A stretch of DNA of 41,359 nucleotides, from the NCBI GenBank assembly GCA_027307325.1, contig DAHUXE010000134.1, positions 1 through 41,359 on the forward strand, in the 5' to 3' direction. A program made the translations under genes and the position numbers. The notes below the pieces were generated by a model, which saw only the letters and a list, made by a program, of their open reading frames with translations, did not search any database and was not told where the DNA came from. This stretch comes from Gammaproteobacteria bacterium. GTDB taxonomy: Bacteria; Pseudomonadota; Gammaproteobacteria; Steroidobacterales; Steroidobacteraceae. Shown in pieces: positions 1 through 8,986 of the stretch. Numbering within the stretch: the stretch's first letter is position 1; every line of letters starts with the position of its first letter.

Positions 1-443
1 GGCAGCAGGGCCTCGATCTCCCCGCGCAGCCGGCGGGCGAGCGTCGGGCTCGCGCCCGCGGAGCTCACCGCGATGACGATCGGCGAGCGGTCGATGATTG
101 CCGGGAAGATGAAGCTCGAGAGCTCGGGCGAATCGACCACGTTGACCGGAATCTCGAGCGCGTGTGCGGCTGCCGCCGCCGTGGCATTCACCTCGGGGTC
201 GTCGCTCGCCGCCACGACCAGCGCGGCGCCGGCGAGCTGCCCGGGAGCGAAGGGCGCTGCGAGGTGCGCGAGCTCGGCGCGGGCCGCGCGCGCCGCGAGT
301 TCCGGCACGAGCTGCGGCGCGGCCACGGTGACGCGCGCGCCTGCCTTGAGAAGCCACTCGGCCTTGCGCGCGGCGACCGGGCCGCCGCCGACGACCAGCG
401 CGATGCGGGAGCGGAGCCGCAGGAAGATGGGGAGGTAGTCCAT
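1..443 (-). CDS. cysG: Siroheme synthase N-terminal domain (precorrin-2 dehydrogenase/ferrochelatase), partial, runs off the left edge
   Basis: Minus-strand translation MDYLPIFLRLRSRIALVVGGGPVAARKAEWLLKAGARVTVAAP...; Rossmann GGGxVAxRK motif typical of CysG/Met8; adjacent to cysH. Confidence 0.9.
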   Translation of the reverse strand, partial: MDYLPIFLRLRSRIALVVGGGPVAARKAEWLLKAGARVTVAAPQLVPELAARAARAELAHLAAPFAPGQLAGAALVVAASDDPEVNATAAAAAHALEIPVNVVDSPELSSFIFPAIIDRSPIVIAVSSAGASPTLARRLRGEIEALL

Positions 444-460
444 GGCGGGGGCTGCTGCGC

Positions 461-1177
461 TCAGGCGTTGACCGCCACGCGTGCACGCGGATGCAGGCCG
501 CATTCGCGCGACTCCGGCCGCTCCCACCACCAGCGGCCGGCGCGGCGACTCTCGCCGGGTTGGATTGCGCGCGTACAAGGGGAGCATCCGATGCTGGGAA
601 ACTGCCGATCGTGCAGCAAATTGTACGGCAGGCGGTGCGCGCGGATGTACTGCCATACCTCGGTCTCGCTCCAGTCGAGGAGCGGGCTGATCTTGTAGAG
701 GTCGTAGGCCGCGTCCCAGACGACACTCGCGCCGGCCGCACGGTCGGCCGACTGCTCGCGGCGCACTCCCGTCACCCAGGCGGGGTAGCCGGCAATCCCG
801 CGCCTGAAGGGCTCCACCTTGCGCACGCGGCAGCACAGCAGCCGCGCCTCGACGCTCGCGTAGAAGCCGTTCACGCCCTGGGCCGCGGCCAGCCGCTCGA
901 GCGCCTGGGCGTCGGGATACACCACCCGGAGCCGGCGCTGGTAGCGGCGCTGCAGCTGTTCCATGAGCTGATAGGTCTCTTCGTAGAGCCGCCCGGTGTC
1001 GATGGTGAACACGTCGATTCCGGGAAGGTGCGACCAGATGATGTCGGTCAGCACCACCGCCTCGGCGCCCAGGCTGTTGGAGTAGACCAGCCGGCCGTGG
1101 CGGCGCAGCTCCGTGTCCAGCAGGCGGCGCGCGGCGTCGGCCTTGCTCTCGGGAGCGGGTGAGGGCAGCTCTCCCAT
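461..1177 (-). CDS. cysH: Phosphoadenylyl-/adenylyl-sulfate reductase
   Basis: 238 aa; YSNSLGAEAVVLTDII, IDTGRLYEETY, CCRVRKVEPF, RREQSADRA, C-terminal SIGCSPCTR motifs. Confidence 0.95.
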   Translation of the reverse strand: MGELPSPAPESKADAARRLLDTELRRHGRLVYSNSLGAEAVVLTDIIWSHLPGIDVFTIDTGRLYEETYQLMEQLQRRYQRRLRVVYPDAQALERLAAAQGVNGFYASVEARLLCCRVRKVEPFRRGIAGYPAWVTGVRREQSADRAAGASVVWDAAYDLYKISPLLDWSETEVWQYIRAHRLPYNLLHDRQFPSIGCSPCTRAIQPGESRRAGRWWWERPESRECGLHPRARVAVNA

Positions 1178-1296
1178 GGTGCCCCGACTATAGCCGCGCC
1201 GCCCCTCAGGGCTGAACGAAGCATTGCTTCTTAGGCACTGTGCGGCAGTTATACAGCGGTGACAGGCCTCGAGCGGGGCGGTAGCCTTGAGTTCGA

Positions 1297-2268
1297 ATGA
1301 AACTCCATCAACTGCGTTATCTGACGGCCGTCGCCCAGAGCGGTCTCAACATCACGGCGGCGGCCCACAAGCTCCACACCTCGCAGCCGGGCGTCAGCAA
1401 GCAGATCAAGCTGCTCGAGGATGAGCTCGGCTTCCAGATCTTCGTGCGCGAGGGGCGCAATCTCACCCGCATCACCCCGGCCGGTCAGCAGGTGATCGAG
1501 CGGGCGCTGCGCATACTCCAGGAGGCGCAGAGCATCCGCGACCTGTCGACGGAGCTGCGCGACGAGGGCAAGGGGAGCCTGTCGATCGGCACGACGCACA
1601 CCCAGGCCCGCTACGTCCTGCCGGACGTGATCCGCGAATTCCGCGCCCGCTACCCGCAGGTGCGTCTCAACCTCCACCAGGGCACCTCCGAGCAGATCGC
1701 CGAGATGGTCGCGAGCGACCGGATCGACTGTGCCATCGCCACCGGCTCGGAGGGACTGTTCGCGGACCTGACTCTGCTGCCCTGTTATCGGTGGTACCGC
1801 ACGGTGATCGTTCCGCGCGGGCACGCGCTGGCGAATGGCGGCAGGCTCACGCTGCGCGCGCTGTCGGCGTATCCGCTCATCACCTACACCTTCAGTTTCA
1901 CGGGGCCGTCCTCGCTCCACGAGGCATTCGCCAGGGTGGCGCTGATCCCCAACGTCGCCATCACCGCACGCGACGCCGACGTGATCCAGACCTACGTGCG
2001 GCTCGGGCTCGGCGTCGGCATCGTGGCGCACATGGCGATCGATCCGGAAGATCCGGATCTGGTGGCGGTGGATGCAAGCCACGTGTTTGCCGCCCACACC
2101 ACCTGGCTCGGGTTCCGGCGCGGAACGCTGCTGCGCAAGTACATGTATGACTTCGCCCAGCTGCTCGCGCCCCACCTGGACCGGCGGCTCGTCGACCGGG
2201 CACATCGCGCTGCCTCTGCCGCGGAGGTCGCGCAGCTCTTCAGCGACATTGCGCTGCCGGAGCGTTAG
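1297..2268 (+). CDS. cysB: LysR-family transcriptional regulator, CysB-like
   Basis: 323 aa; MKLHQLRYLTAVAQSGLNITAAAHKLHTSQPGVSKQIKLLEDELG; divergent from cysH in a cys locus. Confidence 0.93.
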   Translation: MKLHQLRYLTAVAQSGLNITAAAHKLHTSQPGVSKQIKLLEDELGFQIFVREGRNLTRITPAGQQVIERALRILQEAQSIRDLSTELRDEGKGSLSIGTTHTQARYVLPDVIREFRARYPQVRLNLHQGTSEQIAEMVASDRIDCAIATGSEGLFADLTLLPCYRWYRTVIVPRGHALANGGRLTLRALSAYPLITYTFSFTGPSSLHEAFARVALIPNVAITARDADVIQTYVRLGLGVGIVAHMAIDPEDPDLVAVDASHVFAAHTTWLGFRRGTLLRKYMYDFAQLLAPHLDRRLVDRAHRAASAAEVAQLFSDIALPER

Positions 2269-2288
2269 GCACACGGATGTGCTTGTGG

Positions 2289-2777
2289 CTACAGAGTGAA
2301 GCGCTGGCGCTCGAGCGGGATGCCTGCGGCACCCGGCTGATAGGCGACCGTGTAGCGCGTCAGGGCGCGGCGCGCGGCCTCGAGGTCCTCCCCGGCGCCG
2401 AGCTCGATGGCGTCGAAGCCGCAGCGCGCCAGCAGGAACACCTGATCGCGTTTGACTCCCGCCCCGACGGCGCGCAGCTCGCCCCGGAAGCCGAGACGGC
2501 TGCGCAGCAGCCGCCCCTGTGAGTAGCCGCGGCCGTCACCGGCGTTGGGGAACTCCACTGCCACCAGCGCCAGGTGCGGCAGCTGCGCGGCCAGATCCTC
2601 GGGCGCATCCCCCGGGGCGATGCGCACGCCTAGCCGCCCGCACCACGCCGCCCACCGAGCCCCATCCGCGCGCAGCCGCTCGAGCGGAACGATGAGCGCG
2701 GCGGCGCCCTCGGGGTCCTCGCCGAGATGAACCCAGTCGTCCGCGACGATCTCACGCCGCCTGAGGATGTAGCGCAT
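2289..2777 (-). CDS. DUF934 family protein (sulfite-reductase associated)
   Basis: 162 aa; MRYILRRREIVADDW start and GDGRGYSQGRLLRSRLGFRGELRAVG core typical of DUF934; start overlaps the end of cysI. Confidence 0.85.
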   Translation of the reverse strand: MRYILRRREIVADDWVHLGEDPEGAAALIVPLERLRADGARWAAWCGRLGVRIAPGDAPEDLAAQLPHLALVAVEFPNAGDGRGYSQGRLLRSRLGFRGELRAVGAGVKRDQVFLLARCGFDAIELGAGEDLEAARRALTRYTVAYQPGAAGIPLERQRFTL

Positions 2778-4407
2778 AGGCGCCCGCGCGGAACGGCTCG
2801 AGCCCCACCCGCCGCAGCGTATCGATGAACGGCTCGTCTTCCGTGCGCAAGGCGCGGTACACCTCGACGATACGGCCGATGGTCGGCGCGACCTCGTGCT
2901 TCGGCACCGAGGGGCCGATCACCTCGCCGAGCGCGGTGAAGCCGTTGGCCGAGCCGCCGAGGCTCACCTGGTACCACTCCTCGCCGTGCTTATCGACCCC
3001 GAGGATGCCGATGTGCCCGACGTGGTGATGGCCGCAGGCATTCATGCAGCCCGACATCTTGATCTCGATATTGCCGAGATCGTAGAGGTAGTCGAGAGCG
3101 TCGAATTGCCGCTGGATGGCGTGTGCCACGCCGAGCGTGCCGGCGTTGGCGAGCGAGCAGAAATCGAGTCCCGGGCAGGCGATGAGATCGGTGAGCGTGC
3201 CGATGTTCGGCATCGCGAGGCCCTGATCCTCGAGCTCGCGCCACACGGCGTAGAGCTCATCCTGCCGCACGTCGGCGAGCAGGAGATTCTGGGTGTGGGT
3301 GGTGCGAACCAGGCCGAAGCTGCAGCGCTCGGCGAGGTCCGCCACCGCCTCCATCTGCGCCGCGGTCGCGTCTCCCGGATTTGCGCCGTGCGCCTTGAGC
3401 GAGACGAACACTGCCCGGTAGCCCGGCACGCGGTGCGCGCGCGTGTTGTAGCGGAACCAGGCGGCAAAGCGCGGCTCGCGGCCGCGAGCGACGTCCCGGT
3501 CGGCGAGCGCCTCGTAGCGCGGCGGGCGGAAGAAGGTGCGCATGCGCTCGACTTCGGCGGCCGTCACGACCGGCGCGTCCGCGCGGCAGGCCTGCCATTC
3601 GGCCTCGACCTCGTCGCGGAAGGCCGCGGCACCCAGCGACTTGACCAGTACCTTGATGCGGGCCTTATGGATGTTGTCGCGGCGTCCATGGCGGTTGTAC
3701 ACGCGCAGGATCGCCTCGAGGTAGCCGAGCAGGTCCCCGAGCGGCAGGAAGTCGCGGATCGGTACGCCGATCGCCGGGGCGCGGCCGAGCCCGCCGCCGA
3801 CCAGTACCGCGAAGCCGGGCGCGCCGTGCGCGTCGCGCTCGAGACGCAGTCCGATGTCGTGCACCTCGGAGGCGGCGCGGTCCTCCGCCGACCCGGTGAT
3901 CGCGATCTTGAACTTGCGCGGCAGGTAGGTGAATTCCGGGTGCAGCGTCGCCCACTGCCGCACGATCTCGCAGTAGGGGCGGGGGTCGTCGATCTCGTCG
4001 CGGGCGATGCCGGCCATGTGATCGGCCGTGACGTTGCGCACGCAGTTGCCGCTGGTCTGGATCGCATGCATCTGCACGGTGGCGAGCTCGGCCAGGATGT
4101 CCGGCACGTCGGCGAGCGCGGGCCAGTTGAGCTGCAGGTTCTGCCGGGTGGTGAAGTGTCCGTAGCCGCGGTCGTAGCGGCGCGCGAGCCCGGCGAGCTT
4201 GCGCAGCTGCGCCGAGCGCAGCAGCCCGTAGGGGATGGCGATGCGCAGCATCGGGGCGTGCCGCTGGATGTAGAGGCCATTGTGCAGGCGCAGCGGGCGG
4301 AACTCGTCCTCGGAGAGCTCGCCCGCGAGATGCCGGCGCGTCTGGTCGCGGAACTCAGCGACACGCTCCTCGACGAAGGCCTGGTCGAGCTCGTCGTAGC
4401 GGTACAT
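2752..4407 (-). CDS. cysI: Nitrite/sulfite reductase (hemoprotein subunit)
   Basis: 551 aa; TSGNCVRNVTADHMAG, CPGLDFCSLANAGT and KMSGCMNACGHHHVGHIG siroheme/4Fe-4S motifs. Confidence 0.93.
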   Translation of the reverse strand: MYRYDELDQAFVEERVAEFRDQTRRHLAGELSEDEFRPLRLHNGLYIQRHAPMLRIAIPYGLLRSAQLRKLAGLARRYDRGYGHFTTRQNLQLNWPALADVPDILAELATVQMHAIQTSGNCVRNVTADHMAGIARDEIDDPRPYCEIVRQWATLHPEFTYLPRKFKIAITGSAEDRAASEVHDIGLRLERDAHGAPGFAVLVGGGLGRAPAIGVPIRDFLPLGDLLGYLEAILRVYNRHGRRDNIHKARIKVLVKSLGAAAFRDEVEAEWQACRADAPVVTAAEVERMRTFFRPPRYEALADRDVARGREPRFAAWFRYNTRAHRVPGYRAVFVSLKAHGANPGDATAAQMEAVADLAERCSFGLVRTTHTQNLLLADVRQDELYAVWRELEDQGLAMPNIGTLTDLIACPGLDFCSLANAGTLGVAHAIQRQFDALDYLYDLGNIEIKMSGCMNACGHHHVGHIGILGVDKHGEEWYQVSLGGSANGFTALGEVIGPSVPKHEVAPTIGRIVEVYRALRTEDEPFIDTLRRVGLEPFRAGAYALHPQAA

Positions 4408-4474
4408 GGCCTTCCGACTATATTCGTGGCGCCGGCGGCCGCTAAATACCCTGTGGTTGGGTGCGCCTCTTTCT

Positions 4475-4491
4475 GGGGTTATGAGCGTGTG
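4475..4491 (+). repeat. Left att core (direct repeat)
   Basis: ggggttatgagcgtgtg, identical to 15503-15519. Confidence 0.88.
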
Positions 4492-4547
4492 TGCAGGTTA
4501 CTTCGCCCCATGCAGGCACAAAGAATCATCGGGTTGCGGGCGGCACC

Positions 4548-5696
4548 TCAACCCTTCCCCGACTCGTTTGTCGTTTGTTTGTCGTTCCGGTAAGGGTTTG
4601 TGGCGTTCTCGATAGCCGCCGCCGCTGATGCGAGCGCTTCCGCAGTGGTACCGCCATAGAGCGCGAGCGTCGTAGCGTAGTCCGTGTGCCCGAGCACCCG
4701 GTGCACTACGCCCGGTGCCACCCCCGCCGAGACGAGCGCGGTCGCCGCCGTGTGCCGCAGGCAGTGAAACGGTCGCGGCGACAGGCCCGCACGCTTCAAC
4801 GCTCGGTGCCAACTCGTCGTGAAGTTCGCGGGGTCCATCGGGCGGCGACCCGATGCGGTCGCGAGCACGAAGTCCTCCGCGCGCTTGCGGGCGGCAGGCA
4901 GGCTGAGCTTGTACTGCGCGAGCGCAGCGGCGAGGGAGCTTGGAATCGCGACCGTGCGGCGACCCGCTTCAGTCTTAAGTTCCGACGTGCACTTGTCGCG
5001 ATCAGCCCACTGCTCGCGGACGTGGATCTGGCGCTGCTCAAGATCGACCGCGCCCCATTTCAGCCCCAAGATCTCGCCGCGCCTCATGCCTGTCAGTCCC
5101 GCGATCATCACCGCGACCCGCATGCGCCCCGTACAGGCTGCGAATACCTGCGGCAGCTCGTGGGGCGCGAAGGCGAGGGCACGGCGGGTGCCGATGCTCG
5201 GCTGGCGCACGGCGGCAACCGGGTTGAACGCAGCCAAGTGATCGCGCTGCGCGAAGCCATAGAGCAGCGTCAGCACCGCGAGGACTTTCTGCACCGTCGC
5301 AGCACCGTCGCCCTGCGCGAGCAGCTGATCGCGCCATTGCTCGATATGGCTCGCTTGAATCGTGACGAGCCGCGTTGTGCCCCAGCGCTTGAGGATCCTC
5401 TTCAGCGCCGATTCGTAACTGATCCTTGTCGCCGTGCGAATCTTCGCCGTGCGACGCGGCGAGTAGTCCGCCGACCGCCAAGCCTCCGCCAGCTCGCCCA
5501 GCGTAATCGTTCGCGAGTTCGCGTTGTAACGACCCTCGTGAACCTGCTGAAGGAGCTTCGGGGCCTCGTCCGCAGCCTCGCGCCGTGACTTGAAGTAGCG
5601 GACGCGCTGCTTGCCTGTACCCGGATCGCGGAACGCGATAGTGAAGTAGGTGTAGCGCTTGCCGCGCGAGGTGCGAAGGGTCTTGCGGATGTTCAT
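4548..5696 (-). CDS. int: Tyrosine-type site-specific integrase
   Basis: 382 aa; GLTGMRRGEILGLKW (Arg I), SELKTEAGRRTV (Lys), FHCLRHTAAT (HxxRH), VLGHTDYATTLALYGG (GH...Y); all catalytic boxes present. Confidence 0.95.
   Translation of the reverse strand: MNIRKTLRTSRGKRYTYFTIAFRDPGTGKQRVRYFKSRREAADEAPKLLQQVHEGRYNANSRTITLGELAEAWRSADYSPRRTAKIRTATRISYESALKRILKRWGTTRLVTIQASHIEQWRDQLLAQGDGAATVQKVLAVLTLLYGFAQRDHLAAFNPVAAVRQPSIGTRRALAFAPHELPQVFAACTGRMRVAVMIAGLTGMRRGEILGLKWGAVDLEQRQIHVREQWADRDKCTSELKTEAGRRTVAIPSSLAAALAQYKLSLPAARKRAEDFVLATASGRRPMDPANFTTSWHRALKRAGLSPRPFHCLRHTAATALVSAGVAPGVVHRVLGHTDYATTLALYGGTTAEALASAAAAIENATNPYRNDKQTTNESGKG
4565..4584 (+). repeat. Candidate integrase arm-type site, left
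   Basis: cgtttgtcgtttgtttgtcg; two TTTGTCG boxes 11 bp apart; 19/20 match to 15375-15394. Confidence 0.5.
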
Positions 5697-5860
5697 TTGG
5701 TTCTCCTGCCTTGCCGCGCGAGGTACTCATCGACTGCGCGACGGATGAGCGCTGACACGGGGGCATCGGTCGCAGCGCTGATGGTCTTCAGCTGCTCGAT
5801 CTGGGTCTTCTTCAGGTAAGTCAGCACGGGGGACAGCGCGGACGATTTGCCTAGCGGCAT
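5693..5860 (-). CDS. Ribbon-helix-helix (CopG-like) DNA-binding protein
   Basis: 55 aa MPLGKSSALSPVLTYLKKTQIEQLKTISAATDAPVSALIRRAVDEYLARQGRRTK; RHH pattern (SALIRRAVDEYL); ATGA overlap with int. Confidence 0.75.
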   Translation of the reverse strand: MPLGKSSALSPVLTYLKKTQIEQLKTISAATDAPVSALIRRAVDEYLARQGRRTK

Positions 5861-5884
5861 AGCTTCAGCTCCGAGTGTGTATGG

Positions 5885-5902
5885 GTGATAGTACTATATC
5901 AC
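5885..5902. promoter_or_regulatory. Palindromic candidate operator upstream of the RHH-int genes
   Basis: GTGATA-gtacta-TATCAC perfect inverted repeat, about 25 nt upstream of the RHH start. Confidence 0.5.
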
Positions 5903-6123
5903 ACCTCGGCACTTGCTCTCTCACCCCGGGGCGGATTTGGCCCAAGCTCCGGGGCGGTGAGCACGCAATGGCAGCCGGAGTCCGGCACCAGCGCACCCAC
6001 CGCCCCCTTGCCTCGCACGGGGTCTCCAACGCACGCCGCCGACAGGAGATCGACCCACCGGCATGCGTCACCGCGCGGCTCACCACACGCCGGGGGTTCT
6101 CGAACCGGCGTGCCGTGATTCAT
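5899..6123 (-). CDS. Small uncharacterised ORF
   Basis: 74 aa MNHGTPVREPPACGEPRGDACRWVDLLSAACVGDP...; ATGA overlap with the upstream ORF suggests coupling; product unknown. Confidence 0.4.
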   Translation of the reverse strand: MNHGTPVREPPACGEPRGDACRWVDLLSAACVGDPVRGKGAVGALVPDSGCHCVLTAPELGPNPPRGERASAEV

Positions 6124-6356
6124 GACCCCTCAGCCGCCGCCTCGATCATGTCCTCAAGCCGCCGCCGCAGCTGATCGAGGATGACGCGCGAGCCGTCATC
6201 GGCAGTGATCGAGATGTCGTACCAGCCATTGCGGCAGGCGGCCTCGACAGGGCGCAGCAGCGCTTCGAGCCCGGCGACCGTGTGGTGCCCCTCGGCAAGA
6301 CTCCGCGCGGTCAGACGCGCGAGGCGCTGAGCATCGACTGCCGTCAAGCTGCTCAT
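6120..6356 (-). CDS. Hypothetical protein
   Basis: 78 aa; ATGA-type overlaps with both neighbouring ORFs. Confidence 0.6.
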   Translation of the reverse strand: MSSLTAVDAQRLARLTARSLAEGHHTVAGLEALLRPVEAACRNGWYDISITADDGSRVILDQLRRRLEDMIEAAAEGS

Positions 6357-6748
6357 GTTTTCGTCTCCTCTGAACCGTACTGCTTCTCGATGCGCGCCTG
6401 CTCGGACGGCAGCGCTTCAAGTACCGCGCGCACCGCGGAGGCGAGGGCATCTGGCGAGCTTCCCTCACCGAGCACGAGCCGTAGTGCGTCGCACAGATCG
6501 AGCGGTCGCAGTGTCGTCGCCTGTGCCGCGAGCGCGAGGACGAGCATCTGTAGGAACGGCTCGCGCGCGATCTTGAGCATCCCGGCGTAGCGGTCACGCG
6601 CTTCCACGAGCTGCAACAGCACCACGCGCTCGCGCTCGTCGGGGGAGGAGTCGAGATGGTTGCGCCGCATCTGAGCTACGAGCGCGTCGATGCCCCGGGT
6701 CAGACTCTTCAGGTCACGGTGGTCGCCGAGGTCGGTTACGTCGCTCAC
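6353..6748 (-). CDS. Hypothetical protein (helical, terminase-neighbourhood)
   Basis: 131 aa from GTG at 6748: VSDVTDLGDHRDLKSLTRGIDALVAQMRRNHLDSSPDERERVVLLQLVEARDRYAG...; GTGA overlap with the upstream gene. Confidence 0.65.
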   Translation of the reverse strand: MSDVTDLGDHRDLKSLTRGIDALVAQMRRNHLDSSPDERERVVLLQLVEARDRYAGMLKIAREPFLQMLVLALAAQATTLRPLDLCDALRLVLGEGSSPDALASAVRAVLEALPSEQARIEKQYGSEETKT

Positions 6749-7101
6749 TTGAAGAACTCCCGGTAAGGGCGCGCTTGCTCGATCACAGTCTCCGCCTGCG
6801 CGAGAGCCGCCTCGACCGTGTATTCCTCGCCTGCGAAGCTGAAAGGCTCGTCGCCGTGTCGTTGCACCGCCGCACGCAACTCCGTCAAGGCATGGTCGAG
6901 CGCGGCGAAGTCGAGCTTTGTCTCGCGTCGCGGGCGCTCCAGCAGCGCGTCCGCCCACGTGAGGTGCCGTAGTTCGAGGTGGCGGATGGTCTCGGCGATC
7001 CCGTGCGCGACGGTGAGCGCATCGAAGGCGACCGCTCGGGCGCTACGCGCGCCCGAAACGGTGTCACGCACGGCCTTCAACGCACCACTAACCGCGCTCA
7101 C
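6745..7101 (-). CDS. Hypothetical protein
   Basis: VSAVSGALKAVRDTVSGARSARAVAFDALTVAHGIAETIRHLEL...; GTG start overlaps the stop of the upstream gene. Confidence 0.65.
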   Translation of the reverse strand: MSAVSGALKAVRDTVSGARSARAVAFDALTVAHGIAETIRHLELRHLTWADALLERPRRETKLDFAALDHALTELRAAVQRHGDEPFSFAGEEYTVEAALAQAETVIEQARPYREFFK

Positions 7102-7403
7102 GCTGCCGCCGCGGTAATATCGGCCACGACGCTGAAGGGCAGGCGGCTCGCCCACAGCAGCTCGGGCTCGCGTCGCCCGATTTCTGTCAGCGCCGCATCG
7201 AAGGTGATTTTGTGGTCGAAGGCGAGGTTCTTCGCCTGCTCTACGAGCTGTCCCTCGATGGCGCCGCGTGCGTCGGAGTCGATGGTGGGTGTTTCACCCG
7301 TCATCCGGCAGCGACCAAACAGCACCTTGATCTCGGTAGTAGGTATCTCGACCTCGCCGGCTTCATTTCGACTGAATGTCATTTTCATCGTCATCGTCGT
7401 CAT
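7098..7403 (-). CDS. Hypothetical phage-type protein
   Basis: MTTMTMKMTFSRNEAGEVEIPTTEIKVLFGRCRMTGETP...; AGGAG just upstream; exact ATG among several candidates uncertain. Confidence 0.65.
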   Translation of the reverse strand: MTTMTMKMTFSRNEAGEVEIPTTEIKVLFGRCRMTGETPTIDSDARGAIEGQLVEQAKNLAFDHKITFDAALTEIGRREPELLWASRLPFSVVADITAAAA

Positions 7404-7411
7404 CTCCTGTG

Positions 7412-8986
7412 TTAAGGAATCCAACCCTTCAGCCTCGCATGAGCCCACGCCGCCGCGTCCCCACCTGGGGTCGAGCGGGAGGGCTCGTGATAGTCGGCGA
7501 ACGTGCCCGAGTGCGTGATGCTTGGCAGTGAACTTGGGATCAGGAACGGGTCTTCGCCTGTTTGCTCCGCCGCATCGACCATCGCCCGCAGGACTTCAGC
7601 TGCCGCGCTGCCGCGCTGCGCGAGCCAGATCGCGCCGACGACGGCATTGCTGCAGTCATCGGGCGAGCCCTTGGGGCAATCGAACGAGGAACGACCCCCA
7701 GGTTGCGCGCGGCGCTGCACGGTGCGCAGCTGGCGGATGAGGCGCGCATCATCGAGCAGATCGACGAGCCCGTTGCTGAACGTCGCGATGGCCTCCCGAT
7801 ACAGATCGCTCTTGGGGAGAGGACTGCACAGGTAGGTGATGCCGCGCACCTGCAGCGCCTCGGCAGGCCAATCGCCGCCATAGTGATCGCCCGTGACGCT
7901 CGTCAGGGCGTAGGTCCTGCACAGGCCCGCGACGCGGCTCGCCGCTTCGCCAGTCGAGAACGGCGGGCGGATGTCGAGCAGCGCGTCGACGACGATGCGA
8001 TCACGTGCTTTGTGCACAATGGCCGTCGCCCACGAGTCGCGACCGCTGCCGCCCGCAGGGTCGGTAAAGGCGTAGTAACGGCTCGACGCGCCCTCATGGT
8101 GAGCAGAGAAGGGCCGAATGGTGATGCCCACCGACACTGCGCGCGTGATCCAGCGCTCTTCGTAAGCGGCTGTCAGGTCCGTGCGGAACTCGCCGAGCCA
8201 CTCGGCACGCGCGGCTTCGGGATCCTCCGCGAGCGCGCGGTCAATCGTGCTTTGCGGGATCGTGGGGTTGAAGGTGCGGGTGGGACCCGTGATGTAGAGC
8301 GCGGGGGACTTGTTGACGGCAAAGTGGCGCGTGTGCGCTTCGCCCACGACGCCAGTCTGCAGGTAGGGCGAAGAGATCACGGCGAGAATGCCGTCGAGCG
8401 TGGCGAGACCTGGCTTCACCGCGCGAATCAGCTCGCGGTCGGGCTCGGCGGAATCGTCCTGCGGCAGGAAGGAGGCTTCGTCCACCACGACGCAACTGAA
8501 GGTGCGTCCTCGCGTGCCGCGAAAGGTCGCGGTGTGCACTTCGAAGGTGGTTTGATGCTCGCCAAACTCCAGCACATCGGCAGTCGCACGGGTGAGCGCG
8601 GCTGACATCATGGGCGAGGCCCGGGCGCACTGATACGCGTAGCCAAACAACACGCCCGCTTGCTTGCGATCTACTGCGACGCAGGCAGCGACCGCCATCT
8701 CGCCAATAGCGAGCCGCGTGCGCCAATCTTCCACGCAGCACCACAGGGCTACCCGCGAGGCAAAAAGCGACTTGCCCGAACGGCGACCGAGGATCAGGTA
8801 GATTTCGCGTGTTGGATTAGATGAGAAGCGCGTGCGCCCTGTGATTCGCTTCGCGAGCGCTAGGTCCTCGCGTGACAACAGGTGCGCATCACCATCGATC
8901 AATCGCGCGCAGACGTGCAGTGCGCGGTAGGTAGGGTCGCCGAGTGCGCCAAGCGTTGGGTCAGTTAGGAAGTCGTAGAACTTCAT
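7412..8986 (-). CDS. terL: Phage terminase large subunit (ATPase plus RNase H-fold nuclease)
   Basis: 524 aa; Walker A LGRRSGKS, Walker B CVVVDEASF, coupling motif ISSPY, nuclease acidic residues in FTDPAGG, TGDHYGGDW and GSPDDCSNA. Confidence 0.88.
   Translation of the reverse strand: MKFYDFLTDPTLGALGDPTYRALHVCARLIDGDAHLLSREDLALAKRITGRTRFSSNPTREIYLILGRRSGKSLFASRVALWCCVEDWRTRLAIGEMAVAACVAVDRKQAGVLFGYAYQCARASPMMSAALTRATADVLEFGEHQTTFEVHTATFRGTRGRTFSCVVVDEASFLPQDDSAEPDRELIRAVKPGLATLDGILAVISSPYLQTGVVGEAHTRHFAVNKSPALYITGPTRTFNPTIPQSTIDRALAEDPEAARAEWLGEFRTDLTAAYEERWITRAVSVGITIRPFSAHHEGASSRYYAFTDPAGGSGRDSWATAIVHKARDRIVVDALLDIRPPFSTGEAASRVAGLCRTYALTSVTGDHYGGDWPAEALQVRGITYLCSPLPKSDLYREAIATFSNGLVDLLDDARLIRQLRTVQRRAQPGGRSSFDCPKGSPDDCSNAVVGAIWLAQRGSAAAEVLRAMVDAAEQTGEDPFLIPSSLPSITHSGTFADYHEPSRSTPGGDAAAWAHARLKGWIP

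Noticed and set aside
4408-4474. tRNA or tmRNA 3' end as the integration target
   Set aside because: The left flank and core do not form a tRNA-like acceptor/T-arm; both junctions are ordinary intergenic DNA.
2896-4593. 565-aa plus-strand ORF antisense to cysI
   Set aside because: Low-complexity antisense composition; the minus strand carries all siroheme/4Fe-4S motifs of CysI.
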